From: Luidia sarsii
Taxonomy: Eukaryota > Echinodermata > Asteroidea > Paxillosida > Luidiidae
Direction of reading: 5' to 3'
NCBI GenBank assembly: GCA_949987565.1
Contig: OX465105.1
Coordinates: forward strand, 4,050,159 to 4,114,158
Length of the DNA stretch: 64,000 nucleotides
Position 1 is the first letter of the stretch. Each line of letters begins with the position of its first letter. The notes under the pieces are model-generated. The model did not search any database, was not told the origin of the DNA, and saw nothing but the letters and a program-made list of their open reading frames with translations. Shown piece after piece: positions 45,895 through 57,297 of the stretch. Position numbers and translations under genes: made by a program.

Positions 45895-48800
45895 ATGGCA
45901 GAACAGCTTGACTTTTATCAATTTTTGGAAAAACGTGGTATTGACGGAGAGACGCTCAAAAAAATGAAAGATGAAAAGGTATGTCATAATGTCAATTGAA
46001 TATCTGGGCTAGTTCTAAAAATGTGTAAAAAAATAATGTTAACTCATAACTTGCAATGGACGGGGCTTAATTCCCTGGTGCTTTTGTTGTAATGTCAGAG
46101 TAAAATTCAAGAATGAGATTAACTAGTGAACTAATTCCTTGTTTTGAAAAATAAATCACTGGGTAACCTTGTGTAGGGGTAATGGGCCTGCCCAATTTTT
46201 TCTTTAACTACACCCCTGTATCTCTTAAAAACAAGGTTAACTGAAAAACAAATTGTCGTTTAAAACTGTCTAACTGAAGGCAAGATTCTGCAAATAAATG
46301 AAACATTTTAAGCAACAACAAATTGGCCTAGACCTTTCAGCTTCTATTAAGGCAAACATTACCCTATTATCTTTTTCAAAATTTAGTGGGCCTGATGTTT
46401 CGATCCTAGCAGGACCTGTCTCAAAAACTTTGAGAAAGGTCCTGCTAGTATCGAAAAGTCAGGCCCACTAAATTTTGAAATTTGCATTTTGGTTATTTTA
46501 GTCAGTAAGCAGTTTGCAACATTTTTGTTTATCACCCTATTATCTTTTTAGAAAACCTTGAGCAATAATAGTTATACTCTATAAATGATTGAAAGTAGGA
46601 AAGCAAAATAATGTCATATCGTGGGATTGAACAACACCAGAAACAAAATTGGTATGATTGATTCTGTCATCCTTGTCCAAGAATGTCATTAGTTTAGTTT
46701 GAGGTCATTTGGCTATAAGGCAGTGTAAATATAATTATATGAGTGTAAATCGTGTATCCCCATACAACAGGGAAATGGGGATGGGGATTTGTACTTATGG
46801 TAATGCCAGGTTTATTATTAAAATCTAATATGGCACTGTTATTGCTGGCTATTTTCTCCCCATATTATAAAACCTTGATTAAAGAAGAACTGAAGAAAGC
46901 ATGTTGGTGTGTTTCTAGGCGCATAAGAATGATTTAGCAGTTTTTGCTTCTTGAAGAAAAAAAAGTGTATTGTAAGTCTTTAAACTTTAAGTAGCACAGA
47001 ATGATTTTCAAACTCATTAATAAAGTTCTCATTACTACAGTTCAATAGAGAGCTTGATTGCAACACATTTTGTCAAGCATTGTCTTTTTAATTTTACACC
47101 ATATGGAGCAAAAATATACTGGGCATAATGACCAAGCTTATAAAATTAATGTGTTTTTTGTCCTCCTTTCATATGCTTTCAGATTGATTCATCTGTGCTC
47201 AACATAATGGATGAGGACACTCTGAAAGGATTTATTCCACTTTTGGGTGACAGGATGGCCTTACGTGACTTCTGTGCCCATTCTCAGGGTCGGAGAATAC
47301 CCCCCGATTCCAGTAACATGTCAAAGAAAGATGGGCTCCTTCAAAAGCTGAGAAAAAAATTAGGCATGAAAAAGGATTCCCAAAGTGAGTCCAATGATGA
47401 CAATGAAGATGCTTCTTCTTACTCGAATAGTGACAAAAGGTCTTACAGACTAAAAGGGAACCAAAATGCCAGGAGAAATGAAAGAAGAATCGATGTAGGC
47501 TGGATTGACTATGACTACACTATGAAGAGGTTTAAACAAGTCCGAAAACCAAATGGTGGCGGTACCAGACAGCTCTCAGTAACAAAGAATATGGGAAGTC
47601 CAGAACTCCTTAGCGTAGTTGAAGGCTTATTTTTCAAAGACAGCATGTCATATAAAGGAGACCTAAATGAGTTTGAAACTGAAATATGTGATTTTAGACA
47701 CCAGCCTTTGAGCAATGAAACAACTGTTGGCAAACTATACGAAGAGACAAAAATGCCAGTCCTTAGGTTTTACCTCAAGACAAAAGCAAAAAATCCAAAT
47801 AACTCTAAAGCACTCAAAAAGAAAAAAATGACTGTAGTAATCTCATCTGATGAGAGTGCTTCAGCAGATGAGAACATGCCAGACCCAGACTTACCGGATG
47901 CTTCAGGGAACAGGACAGATCCCGACCTAGCTGATACTCCAGCAGATGATACACAGCTTGATCCTGATTTACCATGGATTGAGGTCGGCAGTGAAATTGA
48001 AATAGACGCTAGTACTTCACCATATGTTTTGCCAAATGATACTGAAATTCCTGATTTTGTACCAGAAGTTTTTGACTTGTCTCAGCCTGAGACCCCGACC
48101 ATTGTGTTTGGCCCTACAAGTCCACTCAACACAGACTTGAACGACACCATTCCTGATGAAGCTAGTGCAGCGTATGAGATTCTCCTGATAAGACGAACAG
48201 CAATAGTAGAAGATTTTATAAAGGCATTTTCAGATAACAGAATTATGAAGGCAAAAATTGCTGTTCATATGATCATGCCAAATGGTGACATTGAGGCTGG
48301 TCAGGGTGTTGGTGTTTATAGAGATGCTGTCACCCAATTTTGGGGTGACTTTTATAACCAGTTCACAACTGGGGATAAATACAAAGTACCTGTCATTCGA
48401 CATGATTTTCGAGAGAAGGAGTGGCGAGCAGTGGGACGAATAGTCACAAAAGGCTGGTTAGACCTCAAGTATTTCCCAGTGTCCCTTGCCCCGCCATTTA
48501 TGGAAACTGCCATATTTGGAAACAGCAGAAGTGAAACAAAATCAGCCTTCATGGCCTTTATTCCTGCTGCAGAAAAAGAAATGATTGAAGGTGCACTTAG
48601 TGACCACTCAAACTTTGAAGACATCCTTGATATTTTGGGGGAGTATGACTGCAAAATTGTTCCAAGCAAAAATAACTTGGATGGCATTCTCTCTGAACTT
48701 GGACATAAAGAAATCATTCAAAAGCCCAAATTCATTGCTGATTGTATGCATCAGGTGCTGACACCTGTACGAGAAAGTGTTAATAGAGGAGAACTGTTTG

Positions 48801-49153
48801 ACATGTATAACAATCTGCAACCATCAGTAAGAAAAGTTGTGTCACTGCTGACATTTCCAACTGAGTGCAGTGCCACACAGCAAACTATCTCTGGGTACTT
48901 GAAGAGATATGTAAGATCACTGAATGACCGTATGTTACAACGCTTTTTGAGGTATTGTACAGGATCAGATATTCTTTCAACAAACATTATAACTGTTATT
49001 TATAGTTCATTGGAAGGCTTGCAGAGAAGACCTATTGGCCACACATGTGGAAATGTTCTTGAAGTCCCTGTATCATACGAAAGTTTTGTAGATTTCAGAC
49101 AAGAATTTAATGAGATCCTGGATAGCGGTGTATGGGTCATGGATGTAATTTGA
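45895..49153 (+). CDS. SAM-like/HECT-like E3 ubiquitin ligase of the transposon (two exons)
   Basis: Exon 1 is 45895-45978 (Kozak ACCATGG; donor AAAAG|gtatgt). The intron of 1,204 bp ends atgctttcag, and exon 2 is 47183-49153. The join is in phase and gives 684 aa. Order: SAM-like helices (about 5-65, 'FYQFLEKRGIDGETL' … 'LGDRMALRDFC'); a basic linker; a region with 'GGGTR…LFF…FETEICDF' (about 133-228) typical of these ligases; a VVISSDES SUMO-interaction-like motif (245-252); an acidic DPDLP-repeat linker; and a HECT-like domain (about 365-684) with 'GQGVGVYRDAV', 'GRIVTKGW' and the C-terminal 'RRPIGHTCGNVLEVP', whose Cys650 (codon 49046-49048) is the expected thioester residue. Similar genes are annotated as G2E3-like in animals. 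Its role in transposition is unknown. It is convergent with the transposase. Confidence 0.85.
46377..46540. repeat. R1 pair inside the HECT-gene intron
   Basis: A minus-strand R1 head ('agtgggcctgatgtttcg') meets a plus-strand R1 ('gagaaaggtcctgctag'), with the usual tail. It is a palindromic insertion wholly within intron 1. Confidence 0.7.
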
Positions 49154-50649
49154 AATACTGAATAGCGTAGCCCAGACAGTCTGACTTGACAAAAAGCAGC
49201 AGAACTGGTTTCACCTGAGTGGTTTGTGTGATGTCTCAAGATCATCATCCCAAAATTGAAGACAAATCCCACCATGCAAATTTCCAGAATGTAATAGGGT
49301 TTGATTTCTCAATACTGTACAACACAATAGCAATCTTTGTGTGAAAGTAGTTTCTCGTAATTGTTATTAAGAAATATGAAATCAAGTAACTGAATTGTAG
49401 TTTTTACATTTAGGAGGAAGTTCTGGAAGCATCACACGTCAATTTGAATGCAGTAAGGTAAACATACAATGTCTGGAATGAATGAGACCAGAACTATTTG
49501 CTTTTTTATTTCTCACCACAGTTTGATTTGGTTTTCTCTATGATTTATTTGAGACTGCTATTTGTCATCCAATAAGTAAAAGAAATTTAAAGTAAATATA
49601 CAACCTGATGTTTAGAACTGTTTGCTCTTTAAATTTGCTTTTTGATGGATGTCAGATTTCATAGTTTACATTGCATTACGTTTTGAATTAGAAACAGTCA
49701 TTTAAAGGACCTTTTGCAGGATTTTGGATCTGTTAACCTATGGAAATTACAAAGGTAGTTTGTTGGATGTGTCATATTGTTGCAGATTGACAGTTTAAAT
49801 GGTAGGCCTGTTTATTTTTTTTGACCAAGTGATTTGAATTACTGGTCTCAGAAAATCAACACAAAGCTATTTCATATTTCATTATGTAATCTGTGTTAAT
49901 GTTCACATTAATCAGCCAGACATTTGAGGAAAGTCTTCAAAATTTAACTAAAATTAATCAAACAAAAAATTACTTGAAAAGAAAAGTAATGATACAATTA
50001 CAATATATTTTACTGTATTCAGAAATCGAAATTTAGTTGAATTAAACTATAATTCCCAGTTATAACATCCAGATTATCAGTGTAACAGCGTGGTTTCTCT
50101 AAGATCATTATGGTGGTATATTATCATTCATTAAAAAGTTGTACAACTCCTTCATACATGTTCATTATTATTTTCTTTTTGCATTCACAATTGGTGACAA
50201 GTCTACTGTTTGTCATAGTCTTATGATGTGCTCTGATGTCTTAACCCTGGAATAATTGAGGAAGAGTTACATAAGTTAAACAAAGTGACTGATTGGCCAA
50301 GGATAAAAAGTGTTGGATAATGGGGAAGTAAACTATAGAATTTATTGGGAGGTTACCTACAAAGCAAACAAACATTGGTATTCGCTCCAACATATAGTTT
50401 TGGCCTGTTTTAAAGTGTTTGCAATGATTATATTGAACATTCATTTGGGACATGTTTACTTACTGCTTCAAAATGGAAAGACGAGAACACACTGTTCCAA
50501 GGAAATGTATTCCAGCATACATGTACTAACAAATCCTCGCAGGAACTCAACAAGTCTGGTTTCACATAAAGAGTTGTAATCTGAGAAATATTCCAGCAAT
50601 TAAGTTAAGACCATTAAAATTTGTCTTGAAAATTCACACGAAAGCAAAA
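49154..50649. other. Space between convergent transposon genes
   Basis: AT-rich, no supported gene. TTTATT words (AATAAA on the minus strand) occur near 49505 and 49808 and could serve the transposase mRNA. The short ORFs look random. Confidence 0.4.
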
Positions 50650-52161
50650 TTACAACTGTCTATGAATCATAACTCTAAGATTCTTATATAACAGAAGGCC
50701 TTCATCTGCATTTTGTGGAATTTCCAGGTCCCTTTCTGCCATAAGGATTGTGCAAAGCTGGAACACATCTTTGTCGCAGGGGTATCGGCCTTTGAAAGTG
50801 CATTCGCTTTCGCATACTTCGATTTCCTCATGTGACACAGAAACACTGAAGTCTTCTGCTCCATAAAACTGAGGAATTTGGTACATCACTGAGGGGCGTC
50901 CAAATGGGCCATAATGGTTCCGAGATGGGGCGATACGATGACCATTCCACTCTTTTACAACAGTGTTTAACTCTTCCTATAAAAAATAAAACAATGACAT
51001 TGAAACAGGTGCATAGAAGTTTCCTTTACCGATTAAATACTTCAATGTATTGTGGAATTACAGCTTTTATCATCAAGCAAGAAGTTTGCAATAAATGTAA
51101 CATTTTTATTAGTCTGTAATATTAAAAAGCAAACTTTAAAACAATCTTTAAAGAACTACTGAAGTTATACATATGGTTTTCCAAACAATCATTGTTCCGA
51201 ATGATGGCCGAAAACATTTTAGTACATTTTACAAGTGTTATTAAGGGATGGAAGGTTTTTATTACTATTTATTCTAACAATGAAATGATTTTTTATGAAA
51301 AAGCCTTACCTGAATCATATTCAAAAAACAAAATTGGATCAGTGAGATATCTAGGAAATCTCCACTGAAGTGACCAGCGTCTTTCAATTCATGAAAGAGA
51401 TTCAGCCAAAACTGTGAGCAGTGTTTTCTGAGTATGTTCCACCAGAATTCGATTCGCTGGTTATTAGGACTACTTCCCAAAAGACAGCTCCTCTCTCCTG
51501 CAAATGGGTCGTCACCGTTTCTTCGCAAAAAAAATTGCATTTGCCGCACGTTGGTGTTTTCAGTTCCAAAATCTCCTCTTAGTATCCTTGGGCATGTCCT
51601 TCTTTCACGAACTGCTTGAATGTAATAGCCAGCTATTACTTTTGGATCGCTGCTCGTTACGTAGGCATGTACACAAAGTAGTTGCCTTGAAAAGCCATCT
51701 ATACACCCATTTATGCAAATGCCGAAGGGCTTTAGTTTATCATAAGAGTCAATGTGCCATATGTAGTTTGGTCCTCTCCCTCTGTACACACGCCTTTGCA
51801 GTCGTTTTCTGGCTCGATGTTCAACTCCGTTAGGATCCAACATCCCTAAAAGATGACGCACACTTTCCCTGTCGATATTTATGCCATTTTGTATGCATTT
51901 TAAGTGCATCCAACGATAACCATGCAACTGGCCCGACTTTTGCAGCTCTTCCTCAATGAAGCAAGCAACATCTAGGATGTCAGTATGGCCCTTCCGCCGA
52001 AACAAGCCAAGTTCTCGTAATCTTCGATGAAGAGTTCGCTTGCTTAAATGAATGCCATGGTTTGCTAACAATGAGGCCCTAATTTCAAAGTAATTATAAC
52101 CGAGATGAAAGTAAAAGCGAATTAGTTGCATGCATTCGGCACTTGTAGTCTCTGATGGCAT
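50650..52161 (-). CDS. DDE integrase-like transposase of the transposon (two exons)
   Basis: Exon 1 runs from 52161 to 51310 (284 codons; donor ATTCAG|gtaagg). The 333-bp intron ends ttttttatag, and exon 2 is 50976 to 50650 (108 codons). The join is in phase, 392 aa in all. Residues about 20-52 form a helix-turn-helix ('LSKRTLHRRLRELGLFRRK'). Next comes an IS3-like segment ('HGYRWMHLKCIQNGINIDRE'), then the rve fold with the catalytic triad D138 (IWHIDSYDKL), D197 (LRGDFGTEN) and E238 (SPNNQRIEFW). Exon 2 ends with a conserved tail, 'EWNGHRIAPSRNHYGPFGRP'. All three catalytic residues and both splice sites are intact. It acts in the nucleus on the element's ends. Confidence 0.85.
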
Positions 52162-52220
52162 ATCGCTCCCGTACGATTACAACCACTTCAATTGAAATAA
52201 TTATACACCAATGGATTACT

Positions 52221-52497
52221 ATAATCCGTACAAACGGAATACTAATCCGTACAAACGGATTACTAATCCGTACAAACGGATTACTAATCCGTACAAACGG
52301 ATTACTAATCCGTACAAACGGATTACTAATCCGTACAAACGGATTACTAATCCGTACTAACGGATTACTAATCCGTACTAACGGATTACTAATCCGTACA
52401 AACGGATAACTAATCCGTACAAACGGATTACTAATCCGTACAAACGGATTACTAATCCGTACTAACGGATTACTAATCCGTACTAACGGATTAGTAT
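52221..52497 (-). repeat. Right subterminal array, 13 palindromic 20-mers
   Basis: Same hairpin unit as at the left end but in inverse orientation (AATCCGTAC-AAACGGATT). Centre variants include AAAC and TAAC. It starts 60 bp upstream of the transposase start codon, so it may overlap the transposase promoter. Confidence 0.9.
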
Positions 52498-52540
52498 GGC
52501 CCAAAATATATAAATTTAGTGGCACTAATGGTCTTTCGTA

Positions 52541-52546
52541 GGTATT
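52541..52546. other. Right 6-bp target-site duplication (GGTATT)
   Basis: Exact match to 44857-44862. Confidence 0.85.
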
Positions 52547-52703
52547 ATGTGGCCATACATTTTTTTTTACACTTGTCCTCCGTGCATAATTATGGTGTGC
52601 CTTTTGTGCCATTATCAGGACTGTTTTATTCCATGTTTATTGGAGGATCGATTTGGCTGGGGGGGGGGGTCGGAAAGATCCTCAGACCACATGTACACAT
52701 GAA

Positions 52704-52769
52704 AACTGAAAACTTGCAAATACACCCCCAGAACGAGTGTGAAAATCAGTTTGATTGCTAGCAACATTG
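52704..52769 (+). repeat. 66-bp duplicate of 43689-43754
   Basis: Identical over 66 bp in direct orientation. The two copies lie outside opposite ends of the transposon, about 9 kb apart. Confidence 0.8.
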
Positions 52770-52776
52770 GCAACAT

Positions 52777-52869
52777 AACCCAAACAACCCTAATCCTAAC
52801 CCTATAACCCTCACCCCTAACCCTAACTCTAACCCTAATCCTAATCCTAACCCTTCCCTAACGCTAACC
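52777..52869 (+). repeat. Interstitial telomere-like (CCCTAA)n tract
   Basis: Degenerate CCCTAA/CCTAAT repeats, about 14 units, directly after the 66-bp duplicate. Confidence 0.75.
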
Positions 52870-54825
52870 AATCAGCGATCAGTATGCTAATGAGCGGACA
52901 GTATTTGGCAGTAACATTTTTTGGCATGACACCTGTTTCAATTTGGGGGTAATTTGATGGTTTGGACGATGTTTACAGGGGGAGCCCTACAGCGGCCTGA
53001 CCGCGAAACGCGAAACATCGTTGGTAACTTGTTATCATACGGAGCTCTATAAACTATGCCTGCAATAGACATTACATTATTTGTTACAAAACAAGTGTGT
53101 AAAGACTGGTGTAAGTCTACTAATCAGTTCACACACACTGGACGGTGGTCTCGCAGCGTACACAAATCACGAGGACGAGTACAATCCCACAAGGCGTTTT
53201 TTGATAAAGATTTGGTCGACAAATGCCTTGATTATTTGCATTTTTAACTCATGTAAAACATAAACAAAAAAAACAAAGGTGATTAAACATTCACGGTTTC
53301 GCAAAAATCAAAACCGAAAACCGTCTACAAGGCAAAACTTAAAAACCTTGAAAAACCGAAAAACCGCCCTCAGGAAATTTGGCAGCCCCCATGCCCCCCC
53401 CCGATGAAAAAAATCCTGGCTACGCCGCTGCATGCTTCACAGAAGGTCTTCGCACTTGTTTTCCTGGAAGACATGTGCGTACCTTTCTTGTTGGACCTTT
53501 TTGTAACAATTTGGAATCATCATGCTGTGTGAGCATGTGTAAGCATGGCTCGGTGAAGCTGTCAAACTAGTTGATCCATTTTGGGGGGCAAATGGGGACA
53601 AAAAAACTGAAGAATCTCTTCTATGCTTGACTATCTGGAAGTGGTGCTTGGAGTGTAAGGTAGTATTTTTAGCAGCTTTCATTATCTGCAGATCATGTGT
53701 AGAATTTGAGGAACGCATGCTAGCTAAAATTGACTTCACAACATTTGTGAGAAACACAGTTTTGCCTAAAAGATGCACACACCAATGAGCATAATGTGTC
53801 AGCCAATCACAACAGAGAATTTTGGCCAATGAGAGAGCTGTAGTGACAAAACCTTTAACCAATAGTCCCCTGTATGGGAGGGCTGGCATTAAGCAATGCA
53901 TGTAAATACTACCGGTACTCAGTTTGTCATAGCCTTTGTACATGTATTGATTACAATCAGGCTATGTGCCAATTTAAAATATATATATCTAATTACCCGC
54001 CTCCACCCTGTCTCCACCTTGGGATAAGTACTTTATGAGAAGTGAATTTTGAATCGAGCATGTACTTGTATCATCACCAGTTATTGGTTTTGGTTTCTTG
54101 GATGTGCACCAAGAGCCATCTTCCTCCCAACGGTTCAGTGGGGGAAATGTATCCTGTATAGACTTAAAAGACATTCGCGCTTTCGAAGCAGTTTAGGGCT
54201 GGAATTGGACAGACATGGAGGGAAATAAATTTTAAAAAAATAGCTCCTTATATAATGGCAAATAAAGTCATTTGTCCATTACAGATGCTCTGGCATACAA
54301 TTATTTTTGGCATTATGACAGCAGAGCTAATAGTTAAGCTTCAGTGTTTTTCATTTCAGAGTTCTTAATCGATGTTAACATGACTGTTGGCTTTTACAGG
54401 TTTAGGGTCTAGTGTGCCAGATCCAGGGTGGTATAAATTTGCACTAACATGGTCTGGGTCGCATGCAGTTTAGTTTAGAGTTGTACAGTGGTGGGCCAGG
54501 TGTGGCCTAACCTGGGTGGACTGGTGTGCAATCTTTATGGTGGGCCTGATGCACCCTGATTACAAGTACAGATGTATGATGGTCTGGTGAGCGCTTTTTT
54601 ATTTTGAGTCATTTCGCTCTCCATAGTCCTTGTGTACTGGATGGCAGGTGGGCGGGGTCGCCACTCGCCATCAGGACACTTTGAGCACGCTAGACTGTCC
54701 AGACCGTGACTGGTACCCGCTCACACGTGTGCCTTTGGATAGGCCAGACATGCGGACACCACTCGGTTTGTGTTTGGGCCACTCTCTATCCCGTGATGCT
54801 TTTGCGCAGCAGCGCCCTCTCGTGT
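52870..54825. other. No gene recognised
   Basis: The 168-aa minus ORF at 53437-53943 has no domain and low plausibility. The rest is AT-rich with poly-C/poly-A tracts. Confidence 0.35.
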
Positions 54826-54829
54826 CAAT

Positions 54830-55020
54830 ATGGCGCTTTGCGTGAAGGTCTAATTCGTGAGTTTTCGGCCTCGCAATTTCGACGGAAAATACACGGTCCA
54901 GCAGGTGAAGGACACGACGGGTAGGATGGGGAGAGATCCCGACGGACTTGGGATTGGCGTGGAGTTGCTCCTGGTTGCTGGTGTACTTGCTACGGAGTCA
55001 AAGAGTCACTTTACAGAGGT
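54830..55020 (+). promoter_or_regulatory. Possible promoter/first exon
   Basis: A GC-rich stretch contains CAGCGCCCTCT and then 'tcaatATGGCGCTTTGCG', which resembles a YY1-type start element. That ATG frame closes after seven codons unless spliced at AAG|gtctaa. An overlapping frame encodes 'FRPRNFDGKYTVQQVKDTTG' and ends at a possible donor (ACAGAG|gtcagt). No family is recognised. Confidence 0.25.
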
Positions 55021-55068
55021 CAGTATTGAATATTTATCGTGTTGTAAATGTAAATCCTAGATGCATGT

Positions 55069-56325
55069 GACTAGTACTAGTACTAGTAGTAGTAGTAGTA
55101 GTAGTAGTACTACTTACCCCCAGAACTGTGGGGTTCTACGTCGTCCGCTGCTCTCCCGTCCGGAACCCCACAGGTAACTGTTTTTTTCCCATAGGCTTCT
55201 GTGTAACGTTCACTACTAGTAGTGCTGTGGCATGGGGATCAGCAGGTTCAGCATAACTCATACAATACTGCTTCATTTGGCCCAAGATTTGTAGCAAATG
55301 TGGTTTACATATATACCACGCACTTGTGTACCCCCAGAACTGTGGGGTTCTACTAGTACTACCCCCAGAACTGTGGGGTTCTACGTCGTCCGCTGCTCTC
55401 CCGACCGGAACCCCACAGATAACTAGGCTTTTTTCCCAGAGGCTTCTGTGTAACGTTCACAAGTGCTGTGGCACAGGGATCAGCAGGTTCAGCATAACTC
55501 ATAAAATACTGCTTCATTTGGCCCAAGATTTCTAGCAAATGTGGTTTACATACCACGCACCTGTGTGCAACTGTCCATGTGGCGAAAATGTGTCGATTTC
55601 CCCCCCAAAATGGGCGAAAACCTCCCGGTTTGGTCGCAAGATTCCAACGGCAGCTCCGCAACTGGCAGTCTGGCCCCCCGTTGTACGGTATAGCGGCTAT
55701 CTGCGAAGACGTTGGAATCTTGCGACCGAACCGGGAGGTTTTTGCCCATTTTGGGGGGGAAATCAACACATTTTCGCCACATGGACAGTTGCACACAGGT
55801 GCGTGGTATGTAAACCACATTTGCTAGAAATCTTGGGCCAAATGAATCAGTATTTTATGAGTTATGCTGAACCTGCTGATCCCTGTGCCACAGCACTTGT
55901 GAACGTTACACAGAAGCCTCTGGGAAAAAAGCCTAGTTATCTGTGGGGTTCCGGTCGGGAGAGCAGCGGACGACGTAGAACCCCACAGTTCTGGGGGTAG
56001 TAGAACCCCACAGTTCTGGGGGTACACAGGTGCGTGGTATATATATGTAAACCACATTTGCTACAAATCTTGGGCCAAATGAAGCAGTATTGTATGAGTT
56101 ATGCTGAACCTGCTGATCCCCATGCCACAGCACTACTAGTAGTGAACGTTACACAGAAGCCTATGGGTAAAAAACAGTTACCTGTGGGGTTCCGGACGGG
56201 AGAGCAGCGGACGATGTAGAACCCAACAGTTCTGGGGGTAAATACTAGTACTAGTACTACTAGTATTAGTAGTACTAGTAGTAGTAGTACTACTTCTACT
56301 ACTACTACTACTACTAGTACTATAG
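55069..56325. repeat. 1.26-kb palindrome (two inverted pairs of 235-bp units)
   Basis: Two tandem units of about 235 bp (start CCCCCAGAACTGTGGGG; contain AACGTTCAC and 'catttggcccaagat') are mirrored by two inverted copies. The arms meet at a 60-bp spacer (55649-55708). The flanks are CTAGTA/TAC microsatellites on both sides. The mirrored 153-aa ORFs are a consequence of the symmetry, not genes. Confidence 0.85.
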
Positions 56326-56343
56326 TCCGAGCAACTTGGACCT

Positions 56344-56881
56344 GACAAGTCACCCTTTTTTATTGAATTTTTAAATTTTAAGGGACGGGTGACTGTAGCG
56401 TAGGGTCCAAGGATCGTGGCTATGCATTGTGGAAATGTCATCTTTGAAAAATACCCCCGACCGAAATCCCCAGATTTACCCCCCAAAACACCCATGAAAC
56501 CGTCCCATGCACCCATTGAGGATTCATTGAGAATTACAGATTCCAATACTGACCAGTCATTTTGTTTTATTCACATTTGGAAAAAGGGAGAAATGTCCCC
56601 TAATTTGACCGAGAACGGGTCGACGAGCCGAGTTGGGGTGGCCATCTTGGATTTGAAACGGCATGACGGCACAATGTGCAGGCAGGTCCGGCTGCTATTC
56701 AGGAAACAGTCGTAGGGCTCAATGCGTGCAAGCGCGCGCACACACTTCCGCTGACCATGCACTCCGCAACCAGACCCTCCTGCACATTGTGACGTCATGC
56801 AGTTTTAAATGCATAGCCACGATCCTTGGACCCTACAGTCACCAGTCCCTCAAAATTCGATTAAAAAAAGGGTAACTTGTC
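56344..56881. mobile_element. TIR element, 538 bp
   Basis: Imperfect inverted ends of about 80 bp: GACAAGTCACCC…GGTCCAAGGATCGTGGC on the left and the complement on the right. No target duplication is apparent. Part of its interior is repeated in diverged form at 56900-57100. Confidence 0.65.
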
Positions 56882-57107
56882 GCCACAGCCGTATCACCGT
56901 CCTATGTGCCCATTTTTGGATTCAGTGATAATCAACGATTCTAATACTGGTCATTTGCTTTACTCACGTTTTGGAAAAAAGGAAAGAAATTCCCTGAGTT
57001 GATCGAGAAGGTGTTTCTCCTGTGCGACGAGCCAAAACAAGCCGCTGCCATCTTTGATTTCAAAAAATAATAGCATTCTGACAGTTCCGTGTGCGCAGTG
57101 GTTCTGC

Positions 57108-57288
57108 AAGCGTTGAGCCCCGTGACTGTTTCCTGAACGGCGCAAAGCATGCAACGTCGGGTACCAGTAGTCCTACTACAAAATTCTGTCTACAGTACAG
57201 CGCGGAGCTCTATGGCGTGGTGCGATGTCCGGACGTGAGAGGCATGCTTTGCGCCGTTCAGGAAACAGTCGCGGGGCTCAACGCTTGT
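57108..57288. repeat. Inverted repeat, 46-bp arms
   Basis: Arms 57108-57153 and 57242-57288 ('gcgttgagccccgtgactg' and complement) enclose about 90 bp. A third partial copy lies at 56695-56735. Confidence 0.65.
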
Positions 57289-57297
57289 AGACTAGAA

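Larger units (their letters stand above)
44863..52540. mobile_element. Complete HECT-carrying integrase-type DNA transposon, 7,678 bp
   Basis: Both ends begin TACGAAAGACCATTAGTGCC and stay identical for about 77 bp, then run into hairpin arrays (17 units left, 13 right). A 6-bp GGTATT duplication flanks the element. Inside are two convergent genes: a SAM/HECT-like protein (plus strand, 45895-49153) and a DDE integrase-like transposase (minus strand, 50650-52161), both apparently intact. The transposase has IS3-like features (see its entry), so the closest named class is probably the eukaryotic IS3-like group (IS3EU in repeat catalogues). That assignment is inference. The matching ends and open genes imply a recent, perhaps still active insertion. 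Confidence 0.85.

Noticed and set aside
52094..52612. 172-aa minus ORF overlapping the right array
   Set aside because: Same cause as the left array, and it overlaps the real transposase start in another frame.
53437..53943. 168-aa minus-strand ORF
   Set aside because: No recognisable domain, odd composition and no splice signals in keeping with an exon.
55359..56000. Two 153-aa ORFs of nearly identical sequence on opposite strands
   Set aside because: They are mirror images produced by the 1.26-kb palindrome; there is no domain or splice context.
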